Below, piece after piece: positions 39,151 through 48,370 of a DNA stretch of 64,000 nucleotides; positions within the stretch are counted from its first letter, which is position 1; every line of letters starts with the position of its first letter. The position numbers were made by a program, and so were the translations under genes. This stretch comes from Pseudomonas extremaustralis (lineage in GTDB: Bacteria > Pseudomonadota > Gammaproteobacteria > Pseudomonadales > Pseudomonadaceae), in the NCBI RefSeq assembly GCF_900102035.1, contig NZ_LT629689.1:6606501-6670500 (forward strand), in the 5' to 3' direction. Below the pieces are notes generated by a model. The model made no database searches. It was not told where the DNA came from and saw only the letters and a program-made list of their open reading frames with translations.

Positions 39151-42042
39151 TTATTGGCAAGCTTCACAATCCGGCTCGTCGATCGCACAGGCCTTTGGCA
39201 CTGGTGCCGGGCCGGCCGGTGCGGCGAGCACCGAGTCATCACCGTGGTTGCCGCTGGAAACCGCGTTCAGCTTACCGGTGTTGATGGTCGACTTCTCGGT
39301 GCTGGTCGCGGCCAGGGCACGGAGGTAGTAAGTGGTTTTCAGGCCGCGGTACCAGGCCATGCGGTAGGTCACGTCGAGCTTCTTGCCCGAAGCGCCGGCG
39401 ATGTACAGGTTCAGCGACTGCGCCTGGTCGATCCACTTCTGGCGACGGCTGGCGGCGTCAACGATCCACTTGGTGTCCACTTCGAAGGCGGTCGCGTAGA
39501 GCTCTTTGAGTTCTTGCGGGATGCGTTCGATCTGCTGCACGGAACCGTCGTAGTACTTCAGGTCGTTGATCATGACCGAGTCCCACAGGCCGCGGGCTTT
39601 CAGGTCGCGAACCAGGTACGGGTTGATCACGGTGAATTCGCCCGACAGGTTCGATTTCACATACAGGTTCTGGTAGGTCGGTTCGATCGACTGCGATACG
39701 CCGGTGATGTTGGCGATGGTGGCGGTCGGTGCGATGGCCATGATGTTCGAGTTACGAATACCTTTTTGCACGCGGGCACGTACCGGCGCCCAGTCCAGGG
39801 ATTCGTTCAGGTCAACGTCGATGTACTTCTGGCCGCGCTGCGCGATCAGGATCTGTTGCGAATCCAGCGGCAGGATGCCTTTGGACCACAGCGAACCCTG
39901 GAACGTCTCGTAGGCGCCACGCTCGTCGGCCAGGTCGCAGGACGCCTGGATCGCGTAGTAGCTGACCGCTTCCATGGACTTGTCGGCGAACTCGACCGCT
40001 GCGTCCGAACCGTAAGGAATGTGCTGCAGGTACAAAGCGTCCTGGAAGCCCATGATCCCCAGGCCGACCGGGCGGTGCTTGAAGTTGGAGTTCTGCGCCT
40101 GTGGCACCGAGTAGTAGTTGATGTCGATCACGTTATCGAGCATGCGAACGGCGGTGTTGACGGTGCGGGCAAGCTTTACGGTGTCCAGCTTGCCGTTGAC
40201 GATGTGGTTCGGCAGGTTGATCGAGCCCAGGTTGCAAACGGCGATCTCGTCCTTGTTGGTGTTCAAGGTGATCTCGGTGCACAGGTTCGAGCTGTGGACC
40301 ACGCCCACGTGCTGCTGCGGGCTGCGCAGGTTGCACGGGTCTTTGAAGGTCAGCCATGGGTGGCCGGTTTCGAACAGCATGGACAGCATTTTGCGCCACA
40401 GGTCTTTGGCCTGGATGGTCTTGAACAGCTTGACCTTGCCTGGGTATTCGGTGAGGGCTTCGTAGTACTCGTAGCGCTCTTCGAAGGCCTTGCCGGTCAG
40501 GTCGTGAAGGTCCGGTACTTCGGAGGGCGAGAACAGGGTCCACTTGCCGTCGTCGAAGACACGCTTCATGAACAGGTCAGGAATCCAGTTGGCGGTGTTC
40601 ATGTCGTGGGTACGACGACGGTCATCGCCGGTGTTCTTGCGCAGCTCGATGAACTCTTCAATGTCCATGTGCCAGGTTTCCAGGTAGGCACAGACAGCGC
40701 CCTTGCGCTTGCCACCCTGGTTGACCGCTACGGCGGTGTCGTTGACGACTTTCAGGAACGGTACGACGCCCTGGGACTTGCCGTTGGTGCCCTTGATGTA
40801 CGAACCCAGTGCGCGCACCGGGGTCCAGTCGTTACCCAGGCCGCCGGCGAATTTGGACAACATGGCGTTGTCGTGGATCGCGTGGTAGATGCCCGACAGG
40901 TCGTCCGGCACGGTGGTCAGGTAGCAGCTCGACAGCTGTGGACGCAGGGTGCCGGCGTTGAACAGGGTCGGGGTCGACGACATGTAGTCGAAGGACGACA
41001 GCAGGTTGTAGAACTCGATGGCGCGGTCTTCTTTGTGCTTCTCTTCGATCGCCAGGCCCATGGCCACGCGCATGAAGAACACTTGCGGCAGTTCGAAGCG
41101 GATACCGTCCTTGTGGATGAAGTAACGGTCGTACAGGGTTTGCAGGCCCAGGTAGGTGAACTGCTGGTCGCGCTCGTGGTTGATCGCCTTGCCGAGTTTT
41201 TCCAGGTCGAAAGTCGCCAGGACCGGGTTCAGCAATTCGTATTCGATACCCTTGGCGATGTAGGCCGGCAGGGCCTTGGCGTACAGGTCGGCCATCTCGT
41301 GGTGGGTGGCGCTGTCGGCCACGCCGAGGAAGCCCAGGCCTTCGGCACGCAGGGTGTCCATCAGCAGGCGTGCGGTCACGAACGAGTAGTTCGGTTCGCG
41401 CTCAACCAGGGTACGGGCGGTCATCACCAGGGCGGTGTTGACGTCGGTCAGGGCCACGCCGTCGTACAGGTTCTTCAGGGTCTCGCGCTGGATCAGGTCG
41501 CCGTCGACTTCTTCCAGGCCTTCGCAGGCTTCGGTGATGATGGTGTTCAGGCGGCCCAGGTCCAGAGGGGCAAAGGTGCCGTCGGCTAGGGTGATGCGGA
41601 TCGAGGGGTGCGCTTGTACGGCGGCTTCTTGCGGGGAGCGTACGGCACGTTCCTTGGCGCGCGAATCACGGTAGATCACGTAGTCGCGGGCGACTTTCTG
41701 CTCGCCGGCACGCATCAGGGCCAGTTCGACCTGGTCCTGGATTTCTTCGATGTGGATGGTGCCGCCCGACGGCATGCGACGCTTGAAGGTCGCGGTAACT
41801 TGTTCGGTCAGGCGGGCAACGGTGTCGTGGATGCGCGACGACGCGGCAGCGGTGCCGCCTTCAACTGCAAGAAACGCTTTGGTGATGGCGACGGTGATTT
41901 TGTCATCGGTGTAAGGAACGACAGTGCCGTTACGCTTGATCACGCGCAGTTGGCCGGGTGCAGTGGCGGACAGATCCATATTCGAATCAGCGGCCTGCGG
42001 CACGGAGCCCTGCGGGTTCTCGCGAGTTGTGTCGGTTTGCAT
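39151..42042 (-). CDS. nrdA: Class Ia ribonucleoside-diphosphate reductase, alpha subunit NrdA
   Basis: A 963-residue large subunit that reduces ribonucleoside diphosphates to deoxy forms. Two ATP-cone regulatory domains are visible at the N-terminus: residues ~35-115 (VIKRNGTVVPYTDDKITVAITKAF) and ~150-230 (IRITLADGTFAPLDLGRLNTIITEAC). The catalytic cysteine is in SSNLCTEI, the reductant pair partners in LSSCYLTTV and VCNLGSINL, and the C-terminal thioredoxin-reducible pair is CEACQ. Start 42042 yields MQTDTTREN, the usual length; GGAGA is just upstream. The small subunit NrdB is not adjacent in this window. Confidence 0.97.
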   Translation of the reverse strand: MQTDTTRENPQGSVPQAADSNMDLSATAPGQLRVIKRNGTVVPYTDDKITVAITKAFLAVEGGTAAASSRIHDTVARLTEQVTATFKRRMPSGGTIHIEEIQDQVELALMRAGEQKVARDYVIYRDSRAKERAVRSPQEAAVQAHPSIRITLADGTFAPLDLGRLNTIITEACEGLEEVDGDLIQRETLKNLYDGVALTDVNTALVMTARTLVEREPNYSFVTARLLMDTLRAEGLGFLGVADSATHHEMADLYAKALPAYIAKGIEYELLNPVLATFDLEKLGKAINHERDQQFTYLGLQTLYDRYFIHKDGIRFELPQVFFMRVAMGLAIEEKHKEDRAIEFYNLLSSFDYMSSTPTLFNAGTLRPQLSSCYLTTVPDDLSGIYHAIHDNAMLSKFAGGLGNDWTPVRALGSYIKGTNGKSQGVVPFLKVVNDTAVAVNQGGKRKGAVCAYLETWHMDIEEFIELRKNTGDDRRRTHDMNTANWIPDLFMKRVFDDGKWTLFSPSEVPDLHDLTGKAFEERYEYYEALTEYPGKVKLFKTIQAKDLWRKMLSMLFETGHPWLTFKDPCNLRSPQQHVGVVHSSNLCTEITLNTNKDEIAVCNLGSINLPNHIVNGKLDTVKLARTVNTAVRMLDNVIDINYYSVPQAQNSNFKHRPVGLGIMGFQDALYLQHIPYGSDAAVEFADKSMEAVSYYAIQASCDLADERGAYETFQGSLWSKGILPLDSQQILIAQRGQKYIDVDLNESLDWAPVRARVQKGIRNSNIMAIAPTATIANITGVSQSIEPTYQNLYVKSNLSGEFTVINPYLVRDLKARGLWDSVMINDLKYYDGSVQQIERIPQELKELYATAFEVDTKWIVDAASRRQKWIDQAQSLNLYIAGASGKKLDVTYRMAWYRGLKTTYYLRALAATSTEKSTINTGKLNAVSSGNHGDDSVLAAPAGPAPVPKACAIDEPDCEACQ

Positions 42043-42410
42043 GGGGTGTTGTCTCCACATTCTGTATTTATTTGGGCACCATCACGGTGCCCACCGTTCC
42101 GTCCTGAAGCACTTACAGCAGGCCTGGGCCTGGCATAACAACTTCGGGACAGGAGGAAGAGAGCTATTCGCGCCGCTTCCATGCCGAAGTCTTCGGTTCG
42201 GAGCTCAAAGGCCCTTCGCCGTATTCCTGGTGGGTGACAGTTGCCAGGTTCAAGCACTGCAACACCCATACCGTCTTCCGCTGTTGGAGCTTGAAAACGG
42301 TTGCCATCCGCGTGCACGGTTTGGGCTTTGAAAAAATGCTTGGTTCAGGCCAAACAGGAGCAAGAAAGGGCTTGAGTTTCTCGTCTGATTTGTGTTTGGT
42401 CTTTTTGTCG

Positions 42411-42432
42411 AAAACCCTACATGTAGGGTTTT
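42411..42432. repeat. 22-base perfect palindrome upstream of nrdA
   Basis: AAAACCCTACA mirrored by TGTAGGGTTTT. On the plus strand it is followed by TTT, so it could also work as a hairpin with a 6-base loop, but both flanking genes point away, which makes a protein-binding operator or an attenuator in the nrdA leader more plausible than a terminator. Confidence 0.6.
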
Positions 42433-42486
42433 TTTGGCGCCGAGCTACAAGATAATGCGTTTTGGAGGGCTTAGCAACGCACCGCC

Positions 42487-42495
42487 TGTGGATAA
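42487..42495 (-). promoter_or_regulatory. DnaA box
   Basis: TTATCCACA on the minus strand is an exact high-affinity DnaA box. DnaA regulates nrdAB in E. coli, so a link with nrdA is conceivable, although this site lies ~445 bases before the nrdA start. Confidence 0.4.
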
Positions 42496-42816
42496 CGTTG
42501 TGAGTAAAATGTGTATGAAACGTGGAACGCCCGTGTAGGCCGCAGTGCTGCTGGATTCAGCCGTTTGTCACTGAATATTCCAATATGAAAACAGCCGATT
42601 GGATTTTTGAGGGCGCGAACCCTATCACAAAAAAACGCGATCACCGAATGGATTTCCTGGCTTGTGTTGGTGGCTTGAGGCATGGCTACAATCGACTTCC
42701 GTTATGCCCTCAAAACATGACAAAAAGGGTATGCCTGGCGAAGATCAAAGCAGGAGCGAGCCCGCCCCGCACGCGATCGCGTCGGCCAGAAGAACTTATA
42801 ACAATGAGGATCACCC

Positions 42817-43542
42817 GTGGAGCAGGAAGCCTGGCAAATACTGATCGTCGAGGACGACCAGCGACTGGCCGAATTGACCCGTGACTATCTGGAGAGCAAC
42901 GGCCTGCGCGTGTCGGTGGAGGGCGACGGGGCCCTGGCGGCGGCGCGGATCATCGCCGAGCAACCGGACCTGGTGATCCTCGACCTGATGCTGCCCGGCG
43001 AGGATGGCCTGAGCATCTGCCGCAAGGTGCGTGAGCGCTACGACGGCGTGATCCTGATGCTCACCGCCCGTACCGATGACATGGACCAGGTGCTGGGCCT
43101 GGACATGGGCGCCGACGACTACGTGTGCAAGCCCGTGCGCCCGCGCCTGTTGCTGGCACGCATCCAGGCCTTGCTGCGGCGCAGCGAACCGACGGAACCC
43201 GTTGCACTGGAGATCCAGCGCCGCCTGCAATTCGGCCCGCTGGTGGTGGATAACGCCCTGCGTGAAGCCTGGTTGCACGAAGGGGAGATCGAGCTCACCA
43301 GCGCCGAATTCGATCTGCTGTGGCTATTGGTGGCGAATGCCGGGCGCATCCTGTCCCGCGAAGAAATCTTCATCGCCCTGCGCGGCATCGGTTACGACGG
43401 GCAGGACCGCTCGATTGACGTGCGCATCTCGCGTATTCGTCCGAAGATCGGCGACGATCCGATCCATCCGCGCCTTATAAAGACCATCCGCAGCAAAGGC
43501 TACCTGTTCGTCCCTGAAGCCGCCGCCGACATGCCGCTGTGA
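42817..43542 (+). CDS. OmpR/PhoB-family response regulator next to nrdA
   Basis: A 241-residue regulator. The receiver (residues 5-120) has acidic residues EDD, phospho-acceptor in LVILDLMLPGEDG and LTARTDDMDQVLGLDMGADDYVCKP, where the usual KPF is KPV; the winged-helix output (145-235) ends in LIKTIRSKGYLF. GTG start at 42817 after GAGGATCACCC. It overlaps the sensor gene (GTGA), as does the homologous pair beside nrdA in P. aeruginosa; the signal is not known to me. Confidence 0.92.
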   Translation: MEQEAWQILIVEDDQRLAELTRDYLESNGLRVSVEGDGALAAARIIAEQPDLVILDLMLPGEDGLSICRKVRERYDGVILMLTARTDDMDQVLGLDMGADDYVCKPVRPRLLLARIQALLRRSEPTEPVALEIQRRLQFGPLVVDNALREAWLHEGEIELTSAEFDLLWLLVANAGRILSREEIFIALRGIGYDGQDRSIDVRISRIRPKIGDDPIHPRLIKTIRSKGYLFVPEAAADMPL

Positions 43543-45149
43543 ACTCGATCTTCCTGCGTATCTATGGCGGCATGTGCGCCGCGCTGATCCTAGTGGCGCT
43601 GCTCGGCGTGCTGGCGCTGCACCTGCTCAATGAGGTGCGCAGCGGCCAGTACCGCGAACGCCTGGCCCACGGCACGTTCGCCTTGATGGGCGACAACCTT
43701 CAGCCCATGAGCCCCATCGAGCGCCAGCGTGCCCTGGCGGTGTGGGAGCGTCTGCTCGGCATTCCGCTGGAATTGCGCACCCTTGCCGATGCCCAACTGG
43801 ACCTCAGCCAGCGCAGTCGCCTGCAGCGCGGCCAAGTCCTGGTGGAGCAGACCGGCCCCCATGCTGCACGGGTGTTGCGTCTGGTCAGCGAGCAGGAACA
43901 ACTGGTGTTGACCGGTGAAGTGCAGCAGATCAGCGAGCAATTGGCCCGCGCAACCATCTATCTGCTGGCCGACGAACTGGTGCGCTTCCCGGTGGCCGAG
44001 CAGCCCAAGCGGCTGGCCGATATAAAAGAAGCGAAGGGCTTTGGCTTCGAGATGCACCTGATGACCCTCGATCAGGCGGATATGGACGACGATCAACGCC
44101 GCCGCGTGTCGGAAGGCGACACGGTAATGGCCCTGGGCAAGGGCGGCGATTCGATCCGCGTGTTCGCCGGTATGGTCGGTACGCCTTGGGTGCTGGAAAT
44201 CGGCCCGTTGTTTCAGATGAACCCCTACCCGGCGCAGTGGTTGATCCTGATCGCCTTGATCGGCCTGACCCTGATCGGCCTGATCGTCTATCTATTGGTG
44301 CGTCAGCTCGAGCGCCGCCTCAGAGGCCTGGAAGCCGCCGCCACACGCATCGCCAAAGGCAACCTGGAAGTCCGCGTACCGGCCCGTGGCGCCGACTCGG
44401 TGGGGCGCCTGGCGGCGGCGTTCAATGGCATGGCCGAGCACTTGCAGCAGTTGCTGGCGATCCAGCGCGAACTGGTGCGCGCAGTGTCCCATGAGCTGCG
44501 CACGCCGGTGGCACGCTTGCGCTTCGGCCTGGAAATGCTTGGCGACGCGGCCACGCCCGATGCTCGGCGTAAATACCTGGAGGGCATGGACAGCGATATC
44601 CAGGACCTGGATGGCCTGGTGGATGAAATGCTCACCTATGCACGCCTGGAACAGGGTTCGCCGGAGCTGAATTTTCAGCGGGTCGATCTCGATGCGTTGC
44701 TAGACCAGGTGATCGGCGAATTGTCGCCACTGCGTCCTCAGATCAACGTGACCAGGGGGATTTGTCTGTCCTCGACGCACTGGGATGATGCCTGGGTCGA
44801 CGCCGAACCGCGCTATTTGCACCGCGCCCTGCAAAACCTGGTGAGCAATGCCATGCGCCACGCCCAGGGCCAGGTATTGATCAGCTATCAGGTGGGACAG
44901 GTGCGCTGCCGTATCGACGTGGAGGATGACGGTCCCGGTGTGCCGGAAAGCGCCTGGGAGCGCATCTTCACGCCCTTCCTGCGTCTGGATGACAGCCGCA
45001 CCCGTGCCTCGGGGGGGCATGGCCTGGGCTTGTCGATCGTGCGACGCATCATTTATTGGCACGGCGGGCGGGCATTGATCGGCAAGAGCAACAATCTGGG
45101 TGGGGCGTGTTTCAGCCTGAGTTGGCCGCGGGATCGGGAAAAGCCCTGA
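43539..45149 (+). CDS. Sensor histidine kinase of the nrdA-linked two-component system
   Basis: A 536-residue kinase with helix 1 at residues ~9-28, a periplasmic sensor domain (~30-228), helix 2 near ~230-252, HAMP, HisKA with phospho-histidine in AVSHELRTPVARL, and HATPase with NLVSNAMRHA, DDGPGVP and GHGLGLSIVRRI. GTG 43539 overlaps the stop of the regulator by 4 bases, so the two are translationally coupled. RstB-like in architecture, but no ligand can be read from the sequence. Confidence 0.93.
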   Translation: MNSIFLRIYGGMCAALILVALLGVLALHLLNEVRSGQYRERLAHGTFALMGDNLQPMSPIERQRALAVWERLLGIPLELRTLADAQLDLSQRSRLQRGQVLVEQTGPHAARVLRLVSEQEQLVLTGEVQQISEQLARATIYLLADELVRFPVAEQPKRLADIKEAKGFGFEMHLMTLDQADMDDDQRRRVSEGDTVMALGKGGDSIRVFAGMVGTPWVLEIGPLFQMNPYPAQWLILIALIGLTLIGLIVYLLVRQLERRLRGLEAAATRIAKGNLEVRVPARGADSVGRLAAAFNGMAEHLQQLLAIQRELVRAVSHELRTPVARLRFGLEMLGDAATPDARRKYLEGMDSDIQDLDGLVDEMLTYARLEQGSPELNFQRVDLDALLDQVIGELSPLRPQINVTRGICLSSTHWDDAWVDAEPRYLHRALQNLVSNAMRHAQGQVLISYQVGQVRCRIDVEDDGPGVPESAWERIFTPFLRLDDSRTRASGGHGLGLSIVRRIIYWHGGRALIGKSNNLGGACFSLSWPRDREKP

Positions 45150-45154
45150 CATCG

Positions 45155-45874
45155 CTATCCAGCGCCGATGGCTACCAGGCTCAGCAACTGCCCATCCTCC
45201 AGCGCAAACTGCGCCGCCAGTTCCGTGCCGTGGCTCCACTCGCTGGACAAGTCCGTCAGTAAGCGCAACCGCACAGATCCCGAGTCGGACCACTCCAGCA
45301 CCTCGGCATGCTCAAAGTAGAAGCGCTTGCCCACGATTGGATAGAGCGCCTTGAACAAACTCTCCTTGACCGAGAACGTCAGCGTCACCAGCAGGGCGAT
45401 CTGCTCGCGGTCAACGGTGCCCATGCGCTGCAATTCATCGACGGTCAGAATCTCACCGGCCAGGCGCTCCGCCCGCTCCAGGGACAATAGGTTTTCCAGG
45501 TCCATCCCCAGCCCACGCCATTGTGCCTTGTGCCCGACAATGGCGGCGGCGTGCCCGGTGCTGTGGGTGATGGAGCCACTGATATGGGTGGGCCATACCG
45601 GGGCGCGGTCTTCGCCGATCGCCGGGATGCAGTCCAGGCCGTCAAGTCGGTGCAGGGCGGCGCGGGCGCATAGCCGGCCGGCGAGGAATTCGGCCTGGCG
45701 CTTGGCCACAGAGCGCTGGATGCTCGGCGGTGATGGTACGGCGCTGCGCTGGAAATCACCGGCGGCCAGCAAGGTGGGATCAAAACGGGTGCTGAGAAAC
45801 ACCGTGCCCGGCAGGGGGGTGGGCAGCGGCCAATGGGCATCGAGTGGGGTGCAGCAAGCGGGTAAGGGCGTCAT
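45155..45874 (-). CDS. pcpS: 4'-Phosphopantetheinyl transferase PcpS
   Basis: A 239-residue Sfp/EntD-type enzyme that loads the phosphopantetheine arm onto acyl and peptidyl carrier proteins, in Pseudomonas serving both fatty acid synthesis and siderophore NRPSs. The magnesium-binding motif GMDLE and the FSVKESLFKALYP motif (residues ~175-188) are clear; SGSITHSTG is the third signature. It ends only 5 bases beyond the sensor kinase on the opposite strand. Confidence 0.93.
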   Translation of the reverse strand: MTPLPACCTPLDAHWPLPTPLPGTVFLSTRFDPTLLAAGDFQRSAVPSPPSIQRSVAKRQAEFLAGRLCARAALHRLDGLDCIPAIGEDRAPVWPTHISGSITHSTGHAAAIVGHKAQWRGLGMDLENLLSLERAERLAGEILTVDELQRMGTVDREQIALLVTLTFSVKESLFKALYPIVGKRFYFEHAEVLEWSDSGSVRLRLLTDLSSEWSHGTELAAQFALEDGQLLSLVAIGAG

Positions 45875-45920
45875 GGGCGGTATTTTGCCGAGTTGATCGG
45901 CTGGAGGATAGCCTGCGGTG

Positions 45921-45975
45921 GTTCAGGTGAGGTTCAGAGCCTGTTCAGGGGGAGTTCAGGGGCGTCTGCGTAGTC
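45921..45975 (+). promoter_or_regulatory. Tandem PhoP boxes and promoter of the phoPQ operon
   Basis: GTTCAG occurs four times at exact 11-base spacing (45921, 45932, 45943, 45954), matching the Pseudomonas PhoP box GTTCAG-N5-GTTCAG twice over. TAGTCT at 45970-45975, 11 bases after the last repeat, is in the right place for the -10 of a PhoP-activated promoter. PhoP should autoactivate the operon under low Mg2+. Confidence 0.85.
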
Positions 45976-46023
45976 TGGGTTCCAACACCAGGGCATACAG
46001 CCAAACGCGTATGAGGTAACACC

Positions 46024-46332
46024 ATGACTGCGATCAAAAAGCTGATGTTGGCGTTGACCATGCTCAGTGCCACCGCCGGGGCCCAGGCCGTCGATGGTGT
46101 CTTTGCCGCATTCGGTAACGAGAAACCGAAGAAGTCCAGCACGCTGATCCAGCGCGTCAGCTTCGAAGACGCTGGCAGTCAGCCCACGCCATGGGGCCAG
46201 TCATTGGGCCTCACCGCACCGCAGTCAGCCTATCGCGCCGGCTACGAACACCTGACCGGCCAGTTCAATGGCATTAAAATGCGCCAGCAAGACTTGCAGG
46301 GCCGCTATGATATCCCCCTGTCGGACAGTTGA
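46024..46332 (+). CDS. Small secreted protein, first gene of the phoPQ operon
   Basis: A 102-residue protein with a clear signal peptide (MTAIKKLMLALTMLSATAGAQA, cleaved before VDGVF), leaving ~80 residues that are polar with no Cys. No family is recognised. It occupies the position that the outer-membrane protein gene oprH has in P. aeruginosa, but is far too short and lacks a beta-barrel pattern. GAGGT lies 7 bases before ATG 46024; phoP follows after 17 bases. Confidence 0.85.
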   Translation: MTAIKKLMLALTMLSATAGAQAVDGVFAAFGNEKPKKSSTLIQRVSFEDAGSQPTPWGQSLGLTAPQSAYRAGYEHLTGQFNGIKMRQQDLQGRYDIPLSDS

Positions 46333-46349
46333 TTGCCTTGGAGAGCCTT

Positions 46350-47027
46350 ATGAAATTGCTGGTGGTGGAAGATGAGGCGCTGTTGCGTCATCACCTGTTT
46401 ACCCGCCTGACCGACAGCGGGCATGTGGTCGAGGCCGTGGCCAATGCCGAAGAGGCCCTGTACCAGACCGGCCAATTCAACCATGACCTGGCGATCATCG
46501 ACCTGGGCCTGCCCGGCATGGGCGGCCTGGACCTGATCCGCCAACTGCGCAGCCAGGCCAAGACCTTCCCGATCCTGATCCTTACCGCCCGTGGCAATTG
46601 GCAGGACAAGGTCGAAGGCCTGGCGGCCGGCGCCGACGACTATGTAGTCAAGCCGTTCCAGTTCGAAGAGCTGGAAGCGCGGATGAACGCCTTGCTGCGC
46701 CGCTCCAGCGGCTTTACCCAATCGACCATCGTTGCCGGGCCCTTGCTGCTGGACCTCAATCGCAAGCAGGCGTCCCTCGACGAACAGCCCCTGGCGCTGA
46801 CCGCCTACGAATACCGCATCCTCGAATACCTGATGCGCCATCACCAGCAAGTGGTGGCCAAGGATCGGTTGATGGAGCAACTCTACCCCGATGACGACGA
46901 GCGCGATCCGAACGTCATCGAAGTGCTGGTCGGCCGCCTGCGCCGCAAGTTGGAAGGCTCGACAGGGTTCAAGCCGATCGACACCGTGCGTGGCCTGGGC
47001 TACCTGTTCAATGAGCGCTGCCGTTGA
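46350..47027 (+). CDS. phoP: Response regulator PhoP
   Basis: A 225-residue OmpR-type regulator of the Mg2+/cationic-peptide response. Receiver: VVEDEALLRHH, phospho-aspartate in LAIIDLGLPGMGG, GADDYVVKPF; wing-helix DNA-binding end TVRGLGYLFNERCR. ATG 46350 (GGAGAGCC upstream) gives the standard PhoP length. Its TGA overlaps the TTG of phoQ. Confidence 0.95.
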   Translation: MKLLVVEDEALLRHHLFTRLTDSGHVVEAVANAEEALYQTGQFNHDLAIIDLGLPGMGGLDLIRQLRSQAKTFPILILTARGNWQDKVEGLAAGADDYVVKPFQFEELEARMNALLRRSSGFTQSTIVAGPLLLDLNRKQASLDEQPLALTAYEYRILEYLMRHHQQVVAKDRLMEQLYPDDDERDPNVIEVLVGRLRRKLEGSTGFKPIDTVRGLGYLFNERCR

Positions 47028-48370
47028 TTCGCTCCCTGCGCGTGCGGTTGATGCTGGCGGCCGCCACCCTGGCCGTGTTGTTCATGCTCGGCTTGTTGCC
47101 CGCCATGCAGGGGGCGTTCAGCCTGGCATTGCAGGATTCCATCGAACAGCGCCTGGCGTCGGACGTCACCACCCTGATTTCCGCCGCGCGGGTCGAAAAC
47201 AACCGCCTGCTGATGCCGGCGCAGTTGCCCGACGAACGCTTCAACCTCACTGACAGTCGGTTGCTTGGCTATATCTATGACCGCGAAGGCCATCTGGTGT
47301 GGCGCTCGCGGGCGACAAAGGAAGAGAACATCAACTACAAGCCGCGCTATGACGGGCGCGGCAACGAGTTTGCAAGGATTCGCGAGGCCAACGGCCAGGA
47401 ATTCTTTGTGTATGACGTCGAGGTCAAGCTGCTCGGTGGCAAGAGCGCGGCGTTCAGTATCGTCGCCCTGCAGCCGGTGCGCGAATACCTGCTGACCCTC
47501 GAAGGCCTGCGGGAAAATCTCTACCTAGGCTTCGGCGCGGCATTGCTGGTGCTGCTGACCTTGCTGTGGCTGGGCCTGACCTGGGGGCTGCAAGCCCTGC
47601 GGCGCTTGAGCCAGGAGCTTGACCAGATCGAGGGCGGCACCCGCGAGAGCCTTTCCGAGCAGCATCCCCGCGAACTGCTGCGCCTGACCGGTTCCCTCAA
47701 CCGTTTGCTGCACAGCGAGCGCGAACAGCGTACGCGCTACCGCGACTCTCTTGACGACCTGGCCCACAGTCTGAAAACCCCGCTGGCGGTGCTGCAGGGC
47801 GTGAGCGAAGACATGGCCCAGCGTCCGCAGGATCGCGACCAGGCGTGGGTGCTGCAATCCCAGATCGAGCGCATGAGCCAGCAAATCAGCTACCAATTGC
47901 AGCGCGCTAGCCTGCGCAAAAGCGGCCTGGTACGCCATCAGGTGCGCCTGAAACCTGTGCTGCAAAGCCTGTGCGATACCCTGGACAAGGTGTACCGCGA
48001 CAAGCGCGTCACCGTGGTCTTTGACTTGCCGCAAGAGTGCGATGTGCCCATCGAGAAGGGCGCCTTGCTGGAATTGCTCGGCAACCTGCTGGAAAACGCC
48101 TATCGGTTGTGTCTGAGCAAGGTGCGTATCAGCCTGGAGGAAAGCCTGGAAGGCACTGAGCTGTGCATCGAGGACGACGGCCCCGGTGTGCCGCCCGACC
48201 AGCGCGCGCGGATTCTGCAACGAGGCGAGCGGCTGGACCGTCAGCATCCGGGGCAGGGCATCGGTCTGGCGGTGGTCAAGGACATTATCGAAAGCTACGG
48301 CGCGCGCCTGACCCTTGGCGACTCACCGTTGGGTGGGGCGGCTTTCAAGATTCACTTTCCTGCGCTCTAG
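47024..48370 (+). CDS. phoQ: Sensor histidine kinase PhoQ
   Basis: A 448-residue sensor with two membrane helices (~10-30 and ~165-185), a PAS-like periplasmic domain, and cytoplasmic HisKA/HATPase. The histidine is in LDDLAHSLKTPLAVLQG, the PhoQ-type H-box, and N-box LLGNLLENAYRLC. It starts at TTG 47024 (MIRSLRVRLMLAAATLAVL once initiated), overlapping phoP by four bases. Low external Mg2+ activates it. Its 3' end overlaps the convergent AraC-type gene by 4 bases. Confidence 0.95.
   Translation: MIRSLRVRLMLAAATLAVLFMLGLLPAMQGAFSLALQDSIEQRLASDVTTLISAARVENNRLLMPAQLPDERFNLTDSRLLGYIYDREGHLVWRSRATKEENINYKPRYDGRGNEFARIREANGQEFFVYDVEVKLLGGKSAAFSIVALQPVREYLLTLEGLRENLYLGFGAALLVLLTLLWLGLTWGLQALRRLSQELDQIEGGTRESLSEQHPRELLRLTGSLNRLLHSEREQRTRYRDSLDDLAHSLKTPLAVLQGVSEDMAQRPQDRDQAWVLQSQIERMSQQISYQLQRASLRKSGLVRHQVRLKPVLQSLCDTLDKVYRDKRVTVVFDLPQECDVPIEKGALLELLGNLLENAYRLCLSKVRISLEESLEGTELCIEDDGPGVPPDQRARILQRGERLDRQHPGQGIGLAVVKDIIESYGARLTLGDSPLGGAAFKIHFPAL

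Larger units (their letters stand above)
42043..42816. other. Divergent intergenic region between nrdA and the two-component genes
   Basis: 774 bases without a credible gene. It contains a 22-base perfect palindrome at 42411-42432, a consensus DnaA box at 42487-42495, and a small hairpin around 42189-42200. Short open frames on either strand lack ribosome-binding sites. GAGGATCACCC just before 42817 is the Shine-Dalgarno of the response regulator. Confidence 0.5.

Noticed and set aside
39007-41589. 860-residue plus-strand frame opposite nrdA
   Set aside because: Shadow of NrdA.
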